From: Corylus avellana
Lineage: Eukaryota; Streptophyta; Magnoliopsida; Fagales; Betulaceae
Assembly (NCBI RefSeq): GCF_901000735.1
Contig: NC_081542.1
Coordinates: 27,419,093 to 27,483,092, forward strand
Direction of reading: 5' to 3'
DNA: 64,000 nt
This document shows positions 56,871 through 64,000 of the stretch, piece after piece. The notes under the pieces are model-generated. The model was not told where the DNA came from. It was given only the letters and a program-made list of their open reading frames with translations, and searched no databases. Position 1 is the first letter of the stretch; each line of letters starts with the position of its first letter. The position numbers and the translations under genes were made by a program.

Positions 56871-57512
56871 GATTACAATCAATTACAATAAAATCTCTAA
56901 AATCAAATTCTGGTTCTTATAAACCACTTTGTCATTAACCCCACGCACAAATCGCATTCTATAAGCAACATAAAACTTTAGGCCTCATTTGGTTTGTGGA
57001 ATGTGTATTCCGTTAGGAAAATTAATAGTTATTACTAAAAATTGAAGATGTTTGAATTGAATAATTATTTATATTCTTTAGTTTGTAGCAGTACATATTT
57101 CATAATTGAAATTGAACCAAAATTGCTAAAGAGCCCATATGATTTCTGATTTTTTCAAAACTCAAATTTAAAAAACAAAATGTTGAAATTGTGGGTGGCC
57201 GGCCACCTAAAGCAAACCCTAGGGGTGGTGTGGCCACCCTCGGTGCCCTTGGAGGGTGGTTGCGGCCATCCCGGATTCTTACCTGAGGGTGGTCACGGCC
57301 ACCCCCACTGACATCAGGGGTGGCGCGGCCACCTCTAGGGTCTGCTGTGGGTGGCCGCGCCACCAAAACATTCAACAATTTTTGTTTTTATTTTTTGTTT
57401 TTTGAATTTTTAAGTTTGAAAGAAAAATAAAATAAAAAATGATTTTTTTTTTTTAATAACTTTGTCTATTCTTTCAGGAATAGCTATTCTTTTCATTTTT
57501 TAGAAGAATAAT

Positions 57513-58185
57513 TGTTAGAATAGTTTCTAGTACATGTGAACGCGGGCTCCGAGATCAAATCCTGAAATAGAGAAAGTAAACACGAAGAGAAAACACCCTG
57601 TTTTGAGCGTGATCTCCCTCCGATGCTTAAGTAAGATCTCTGAGAAAGGTGTAAGTAATCACTATGTATTTAGCGTCTGTGTTGATACCTAGAGTGCGAT
57701 CTATTTATAGGCCGATAGATTCACTCATACTGGAGTTCTTCTGTGATCTTATCTAAGTCTTATAGCTTGATCCTCTTTCCCTTTGGTATTATCCGTGTAG
57801 CCTTATTTGAATTGAGAATGGTAGTTGCATGCGAGCTCTAACACTATCCTTGTGATATTGGATAATAGTGAAAAGAGTTTCTAACCCGGTGGGAGTCAAC
57901 TGTTTGAATACTGGGAGTTTGGCTTGGCTACAATGCTTGATTATAGTGACAAATGATCTCCGGGAAGCTAAGGGTTTGACAGCCTCGGGAGGTCTGTCCC
58001 CGGGCAGTCAATCCTCGAGTAACCGGGCTTCCATAATATCTTTCTTCTTTTCAATGTCGATCCTTGTGAGCTGGACTTTCATTAATTATAGAACATGCTT
58101 GTTGGGACTTAGTTCATGGCCTTGTTACTGGGCTGTGGGCCTTTGGGTTGCCAGGCCCAAATGGAAGGTATTTATTCTATGAAAA
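57513..58185 (-). mobile_element. Solo-LTR-like unit in the right arm
   Basis: Mirror counterpart of 40922-41592, with the TATA-like word (complement) at about 57701-57711. Confidence 0.5.
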
Positions 58186-58245
58186 TAACTATTCTTAGGA
58201 ATAGACCCTTAATAAATGAAAGAATCGCTATTCCATAGGAATAAG

Positions 58246-58363
58246 TTTATTAAGTGAGCGAAGCGTCTCGCGAGCAAGGTCGGGCTCGGCTCGCATAAGC
58301 TCGGCTCATGCTCGACTCGAATATTAAATAAAGCAAGCTCGGCTAGCAAGCTCGTATAAGCTC

Positions 58364-58394
<31 letters not shown>

Positions 58395-59201
58395 AACTAA
58401 GTAACACATAATTAATTATAAATCTGATAATTATTAAAATCTTAAAATTGCATTTATATTTAAGCGTTAGAAAATGAAAAATTATAGACCCTTTGTGATC
58501 AGAGAGAGAGAGAGAGAGAGAGCAATCATTAAAAAGACCTCGATTCAATTAAAGTAGACCCAAACGAAAGGAAGAAGAATCAAGCAAAAACTATTGAGGG
58601 AGATTGCGAAATATAGAAACTATTGAAGAATCAAATTTCAAATAGACCCAAACAGTACTATCACTACCTATCTGGTGAGTGAGAGTGAGAGAGTGGGAAA
58701 TGAGAGTTCAGGTGGAAGATACGCTATGACTGGTGAGGGAGATTGAGAGAGAGACATTGATTTTTTTTTTTTTTTTTTCGTAGGGGGTATTGTCTCAATG
58801 CAGTTTGAATACAACTTGTTAACTTATCAAACATTGCTAAGAAAACACCAATCCCCAAGTTTGCTTATTTATAAAAGGATGTCTATCCTCTCTTTTTGAA
58901 GCTAAGTGCTTTGCTGTATTGACTCAGGCACTAAACTTGACTAGCCAGACTAAGCAAATGCTCATATGCAAGTTGACTTCTTAAGCCGTTTAAGAGTACT
59001 TGAAGTTTAATTTTTTTTTTTTTTAAAAAAAAAAAAATTAAATATAAGAGCCAGCTCGTGAGCTGGCTCGGCTAGACTTATTATGAGCTCGAGCTTGATT
59101 TTTTTGGCTCGCCCTTGAGCTCGGCTCGAGCTCGAGTAAAATTTAAACGAACCAAGCCTGAACAAGGGAAGTTCTCTCAAGCTCAGCTCGTTTACTCCCC
59201 T
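58246..59201. mobile_element. hAT-like insertion specific to the right arm, 956 bp
   Basis: Flanked by perfect 8-bp duplications AGGAATAA (58238-58245 and 59202-59209), the hAT length. The left arm has an uninterrupted site at about 40837-40850. The ends are rich in GAGCTCG/CTCGGCTCG words and the right end is GTTTACTCCCCT, as in common plant hAT ends. TG and GA microsatellites are inside. No transposase frame. Confidence 0.8.
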
Positions 59202-60083
59202 AGGAATAACCATTCTATTATTTTGGGTCTATTTTGCAAACTAAACGGAACGTATTATGAAAACAAAACTAACACTAACAGTCCTCACCTCGCCACACAA
59301 AATGGCCGCTACTTCAAGGGATCTCCTCCCTGTTTTTTTTTTTTCCTTCTCTCTCTCTCTCTCTCTGCCTTGTCATGCACTCTTGGCGTGAAGCCAGAAC
59401 AGGGGAGGTGAATTACTGCTCTCTTTTTCGGTATTTTACGAAGATGGCAACTGTTGGGTCTTTTATAGAAAAACGAGTGATGGGGCGTTTTTCTAATGTT
59501 TGTAGGAAAAGGATGACAGAAGGTCCACACATTATTAATGCAGCAGCATTTTTTCTGTGTTTTAACTAGGCAGGAAGTCCCCTGTTTTCCCTTATGTGAA
59601 TAGAGAAAGTCCCATACTCTCTCTTTCAGTAATGCAGGACACCCCTCCTGTATTTCCTCTTTTCATTTGCCTTGTGATTCAGCATGGTTTCATTTGTTAC
59701 TTTTTGTTTGTTCTTACCGACACAACCTCCAGATTTTTTTTTTTTTAAAATAAAAAAAGGTGAAGCTTCTATGAAGCTCTCTATCTAGCTTCATCATTTT
59801 ATCATTGTTTTTCTTTAAAAAAAAAACACCTTAGTTAAAATTTTATTCCAAATTTAAATCTCATATCATAACTAATTAACTTCCTAACCTTAACTAATGC
59901 TAACAAATTTAATTGAACTTACTTGATGTGCTCGTATAGATTGTATAGGATGAGGGTGATTAGGCGACTTTTGACTTTATGTGCTTGTCATCCTTCAATT
60001 TTCATAAGCTTACTTGATAGCCTATGCGGCTATACCCTCACCAACATAAGTAAGCTTTCACCTTTCCCACACAACACACAAGT

Positions 60084-60340
60084 AATGTTGACTTAGAACC
60101 TGTTTGGAATTGCATTTGAGAACACTAGAACTTTTAAGTAAAAAAACGATTTTTGGCAAAAGCTTCATTTTTAAGCCTTTGCCAAAAGTGCGTTTTGGCC
60201 GTTTTTAGATTTTTTGGACTCTTAAAAGCGCTTTTAATTTTCTTACCAAACAACTATTTTTTTTTTCAAACAAACTTTTTAAGTGTTAAACGCACTTTTA
60301 AGTTACTCAAACGCAATCTCAAACAGGCTCTTAGACATTT
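60084..60340. mobile_element. hAT-like MITE in the right arm
   Basis: Mirror counterpart of 39679-39922, with ends ACCTGTTTGGAATTGCATTT and the complement of CGCAATCTCAAACAGGCTCT. Confidence 0.6.
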
Positions 60341-60933
60341 TATCAAACGCATGTTGTGTAAAAAATATTAAAAATTTTACATTGAAAAAGCATGACCCGT
60401 GTTTGAAAAAGTGCTGAAAAACAATCCTAATCCTATTCCATTCGAAGAAGATGCATGCATGATACAAACCAAATTTTTTTGCTCAATATAAGTCCAACTT
60501 TTGCCTTGTTTTTTTTATTTTAAAAAAATAAAAATAAAAATGAAAAAAGAAAATGTCATTATTATGAAGAAAAATACCATTTTTCATTTATTTTAAAATA
60601 TCAAATAAAAGAAAGACCAAAAATAGATAGGGTTGCTTCAGACATTTTTTTTATTATTTTTTTTAAATAAAAAAAAAAATAAAACAAAAGTTGAACTTAT
60701 GTTAGGCAAAAAAGTTGGCCCTTTAGCATTTTCTTTCCAAGAATAGATGTGGCTGCTTCAGTGGCAAACTGGCCAATTGCAAATTCAAGAAACAACTTTA
60801 AGCGGCCATTTTTTTTTTTTTAATTATCATCTTCACAGGTTAGTTAGAGCATTTGTGTGTTCTACAACGTTTACTTGAAAAAATCTTCACTTTGCTCATT
60901 GCAAGCATAAGTTATTACGAATGGTTCCCTTTA

Positions 60934-61406
60934 GAGCGTTCCCAATAGAGGAGCCAAATTTTTATACAAAATGACTTCTCAAAACGCACTTTATTTAGTT
61001 TAGCTAATGAATTTTTAAAGGTCTTCTACATCGGATTAGCTATATTTTTATCTATATCATTGAAATATTATTAAAAGTGATAAAATTTTTGGGAAAAAGA
61101 GAACATGTGAGAGGAAAAATTGGAAAAGTTTTAGGAAAAAGAGAACATGCAAGAGAAAAAGTATGAAAATATTTGAAAAAAAGAGAAAACAGGTGAGAGA
61201 AACAGTAAAAAATAAAATGGCTTCCTTGAAAATTGCTACTACGTTTAGCTTTTTTTTTTTTTTTTTTAGCTCTTCTAATTAAATATCCATTTTACATTTT
61301 TTTTTTTTTTTGCTAATCTAATGTAGGAGATTTTTTAAACATTTGAAGAGCCATATATTTTAAATGAAAGTAACATTTGACTCTTTCAATAATATTGGGC
61401 ATGCTC
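60934..61406. mobile_element. Tourist-like MITE specific to the right arm, 473 bp
   Basis: The ends GAGCGTTCCCAATAG and ATTGGGCATGCTC are imperfect inverted repeats. TTA lies on both sides (60931-60933, 61407-61409), the PIF/Harbinger target size and sequence. The left arm lacks the element and shows a single TTA in the corresponding GGTTCCCTTTAAATGG complement. Confidence 0.75.
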
Positions 61407-62155
61407 TTAAATTATGGAGTATGATAGAATTTGAGAAGCACTGATTTGGTTAACTTACCAACATCATAGTAGTCATTCATATATATAGCCAAGCTTAGTA
61501 CAAGATAAATTACAAACGAAAAAGTACAATAGGAAAGCCACATGTAGGCTAATATACTAGAGGCAAAAGTAAAACCAATTATGAAAAATGAGAAGACTTC
61601 TATCTTTGGTTGTCATGGAAGAATACAGTCGTTGTTGCTTGCTTAAATCCTTTAGAGATGCAAAATATGGCTGAGGGGTTGCTTGTCACAGGAAGCATGG
61701 AGAGCTGTGAGTTGGGCTGTCAGTCAGATTGAATCACGGCCTCTTAATCACCTTGAATGGTGGGATTTTATCCTTAACAGTCTAGAGTGTTAGAATACAC
61801 GATCCAGCCAGTTACCCAATCTCAACAAAATATTCTCCAGATAAGCTAAACTTATGTGACACCTTGGAAAGACTAGACATGCAGCATCTCTTCCTTCCCA
61901 AGACATGATGCTGTCGGCATATATTCTTATATGATAGTTAGTGCTGTACCTATTCTTTATAATTTAGTTTGCTGTACGTATTGTAATCTTTTATAGAGTA
62001 CCCATGCTGCAATAGTTAAGAGGCTGCAAACCCAATTAATATTTGTGACAGATTAAATTAACCAAATAATTTTGAAACTATCGACTTTATACTATTCTTG
62101 TTGTACTCAACATGAGCTCGTCAAGGAATGGTGATTTGAAGTAAATTAACTCAAT

Positions 62156-62162
62156 TATATAA
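62156..62162 (+). promoter_or_regulatory. TATA box of the decarboxylase
   Basis: TATATAA in AATTATATAAACTCTTC, about 100 bp before the ATG. The leader is C/T-rich, as in many plant 5' UTRs. Confidence 0.65.
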
Positions 62163-62261
62163 ACTCTTCATCCGCTTCAGTTTCTTTCCCACTCATTAAG
62201 TCTTCCTTGAGAAAACCAAAGAAACGAACTCAACCATTTCTTCTCTCTGTACGTACCAAAA

Positions 62262-63854
62262 ATGGCTAGCCTCAATTTTGACCACTCTTCTATCTTTAAC
62301 AACAATCCACTAGACCCTGAGGAGTTCAGGCGGCAAGGCCACGTGATGATAGACTTCTTAGCCGATTATTATCTGAATGTTGAGAAATACCCTGTTCTAA
62401 GTCAAGTGGAACCAGGATATCTCCGGCAACGTTTGCCGGAGTCCACCCCATATAATCCAGAGCCCATGGAAACCATTCTGCAAGACGTGCAGGAGCATAT
62501 AATTCCTGGTTTAACACATTGGCAAAGCCCCAACTTCTTCGCTTACTTCCAATGCACAAGTAGCACAGCAGGGTTTCTAGGAGAAATGCTTAGTGCTGGA
62601 TTCAATGTGGTCGGATTCAACTGGATTGCATCTCCAGCCGCCACTGAGCTTGAGACAATAGTCGTAGATTGGCTTGGAGAGATGCTCGAGCTTCCCAAGT
62701 CCTTTCTTTTCTCTGGCAATGGTGGGGGTGTGCTACAGGGGACCACTTGTGAGGCCATTTTGTGCACACTCGTCGCTGCAAGGGATCAAATGCTAAGCAA
62801 AATCGGGAGAGACAACATGAGAAAGTTGGTGGTTTATGGCTCCGACCAAACGCATATTGCATTCCAAAAAGCAGCAAAAATAGCCGGAATCCATCCAAAC
62901 AATGTCAGAGCTATCAAGACCACAAAGTCGACATCATTTGCGCTGTCACCAGACTTCCTCCAATCCGAAATGTGCAAAGACATAGAAGCAGGTTTAGTCC
63001 CATTGTTTTTATGCGCCACTGTGGGGACTACTTCAACAACTGCCGTTGATCCAGTAGGCGCGTTATGCCATGTGGCAAAAGATTATGGCATGTGGGTCCA
63101 CGTCGATGGTGCTTATGCCGGAAGTGCATGCATTTGTCCTGAGTTCCGGCATTTCATGGATGGCGTTGAGGGTGCAAACTCATTCAGTCTCAATGCTCAT
63201 AAATGGTTCTTAACCACTTTAGATTGTTGCTGCCTTTGGGTGAAAGATCCGAGCGCCTTGATAAAATCTCTCTCAACGAACCCTGAGTACTTGAGGAATA
63301 AAGCCACCGATTCAAGGCAAGTGGTGGATTACAAAGACTGGCAGATAACCCTAAGCCGGAAATTCCGAGCCTTGAAGCTGTGGTTTGTGCTTAGAAGCTA
63401 TGGCGTGGCTAACCTGAGGAACTTCTTGAGAAGTCATGTTAAAATGGCCAAGGCTTTTGAAGAGCTTGTGGCAATGGACAGGAGGTTTGAAATTGTGGTG
63501 CCTAGAAATTTTGCTATGGTTTGCTTTAGGGTTTTGACAAAAGCAATGGGTATAGCTATGCGAAAGCCAAAGCAATCACACCAAAATGGCAACGCTGAGA
63601 ATGGTCATTATAAGGTCGCAGAAGAAGAAGAAGAAGGAAGTTCAAATGAGGTGAACCAGAAGTTATTGGAGTCCATTAACATGTCAGGCCGCGTTTTCAT
63701 GACTCATGCCGTGGTTGGGAATGTCTACGCCATACGGTTCGCCGTCGGCGCGACTCTGGTAGAGGAACGACACGTGATCATGGCTTGGAAAGTTGTGCAG
63801 GAGCATGCAACCGCCATACTAATTAAGCACCAACTAAAAGCAAGCTTTGAGTAA
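62262..63854 (+). CDS. TYDC: Tyrosine/phenylalanine-type aromatic L-amino-acid decarboxylase (530 aa)
   Basis: PLP-dependent group-II decarboxylase of plants, expected to convert tyrosine (or DOPA) to tyramine (dopamine) with release of CO2, in the cytosol. Complete and intronless, as TyDC genes usually are, and of normal length. Landmarks: N-terminal [20 protein letters not shown]; substrate loop [11 protein letters not shown] (86-96); PLP-stacking His198; Asp282 and Ala284 in [10 protein letters not shown]; Schiff-base Lys314 in NAHKW; catalytic-loop Tyr343 in NPEYL. Tyr at 343 marks true decarboxylases; aldehyde synthases of this family have Phe there. Ser365 in ITLSRKF marks tyrosine/phenylalanine-type enzymes, where tryptophan decarboxylases have Gly. 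A short acidic run EEEEEGSS (454-461) sits in the variable C-terminal loop. ATG context AAAAATGGCT is good and a TATA box lies upstream. The substrate is inferred from residues only. Confidence 0.95.
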   Translation: MASLNFDHSSIFNNNPLDPEEFRRQGHVMIDFLADYYLNVEKYPVLSQVEPGYLRQRLPESTPYNPEPMETILQDVQEHIIPGLTHWQSPNFFAYFQCTSSTAGFLGEMLSAGFNVVGFNWIASPAATELETIVVDWLGEMLELPKSFLFSGNGGGVLQGTTCEAILCTLVAARDQMLSKIGRDNMRKLVVYGSDQTHIAFQKAAKIAGIHPNNVRAIKTTKSTSFALSPDFLQSEMCKDIEAGLVPLFLCATVGTTSTTAVDPVGALCHVAKDYGMWVHVDGAYAGSACICPEFRHFMDGVEGANSFSLNAHKWFLTTLDCCCLWVKDPSALIKSLSTNPEYLRNKATDSRQVVDYKDWQITLSRKFRALKLWFVLRSYGVANLRNFLRSHVKMAKAFEELVAMDRRFEIVVPRNFAMVCFRVLTKAMGIAMRKPKQSHQNGNAENGHYKVAEEEEEGSSNEVNQKLLESINMSGRVFMTHAVVGNVYAIRFAVGATLVEERHVIMAWKVVQEHATAILIKHQLKASFE

Positions 63855-64000
63855 AATTCTATCCATTACGTACCCTTTCTCAATTCTTTGTGGCGTGTGG
63901 TCCTCCAATCAGAAAATAATTTTCAAACACAAAATGCTATAGAATTTACTTATTGAACAACATTTGAGAGACCAATGAAAGAGGGAGATGCGATGCAGAA
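63855..64000 (+). other. 3' flank of the decarboxylase
   Basis: Probable 3' UTR. No canonical AATAAA is visible; AATAATTTTC and AATGAAAG occur. The window ends here. Confidence 0.45.

Larger units (their letters stand above)
56871..61995 (-). repeat. Right arm of large inverted duplication
   Basis: Reverse complement of 38795-42225, longer because of insertions at 58246-59201 and 60934-61406 and extra sequence at about 60450-60760. The arms have also diverged by scattered substitutions. The outer end lies about 265 bp before the decarboxylase start codon, so sequence just upstream of that gene has an inverted copy 23 kb away. Confidence 0.9.

Noticed and set aside
1..64000. tRNA, rRNA or snoRNA genes
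   Set aside because: No cloverleaf-type or box-containing segment was recognised by eye on either strand. A tRNAscan or Infernal run would be decisive.

Overview
The window looks like nuclear DNA of a flowering plant, most likely a woody eudicot, from a scaffolded assembly. It contains six gaps of exactly 100 N. Intergenic DNA is AT-rich, genes are split by plant-type introns, and most of the sequence is transposon-derived (Ty1/copia, Ty3/gypsy, LINE-like, CACTA-like, Mutator-like, hAT-like and Tourist-like pieces). The recognisable host genes are a plant cyclic-nucleotide-gated channel (CNGC), class-I phospholipase A1 genes and a type-II aromatic amino acid decarboxylase. I cannot name the species.

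Region 1 (1-23.2 kb, plus strand): a decayed CNGC gene. Six exon remnants stay in order and on one strand over about 21 kb: S1-S3, S4-S5, S5/pore helix, filter/S6, C-linker and nucleotide-binding domain. They carry a nonsense codon, frameshifts and deletions. The introns hold Del/Tekay-type LTR pieces, a copia relic, two CACTA-like elements, two copies of a LINE-like family, a 778-bp Mutator-like element and several MITEs.

Region 2 (23.7-38.4 kb): a duplicated block. Two intronless, divergently aged copies of a chloroplast-type phospholipase A1 (513 and 512 aa, about 93% identical) lie on the minus strand with matching flanks. Between them is a plus-strand, 5'-truncated PLA1 pseudogene broken by a LINE 3'-end fragment.

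Region 3 (38.8-62.0 kb): a large inverted duplication (arms about 38795-42225 and 56871-61995) around a spacer of nested retrotransposons. A minus-strand gypsy element is split by a plus-strand 7.5-kb Athila-type element that has good LTRs, primer site and a perfect 5-bp target duplication but only a gag-protease reading frame, with no RT or integrase. CACTA-like pieces and a second copy of the same gypsy family complete the spacer. The right arm contains an hAT-like and a Tourist-like insertion whose empty sites are visible in the left arm.

Region 4 (62.2-64.0 kb): an intact, intronless tyrosine/phenylalanine-type decarboxylase (530 aa) with a TATA box about 100 bp upstream.

The only three genes that appear functional are the two PLA1 copies (plastid lipid hydrolysis, possibly feeding oxylipin synthesis) and the decarboxylase (aromatic amine synthesis). 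Nothing suggests that they act together. I see no wholly new biochemical system. The most novel material is structural: the gag-protease-only Athila element, the inverted duplication with dated insertions, a GC-rich GGTGGCC core shared by unrelated TIR elements, and a short LINE-like family with a GC-rich head.
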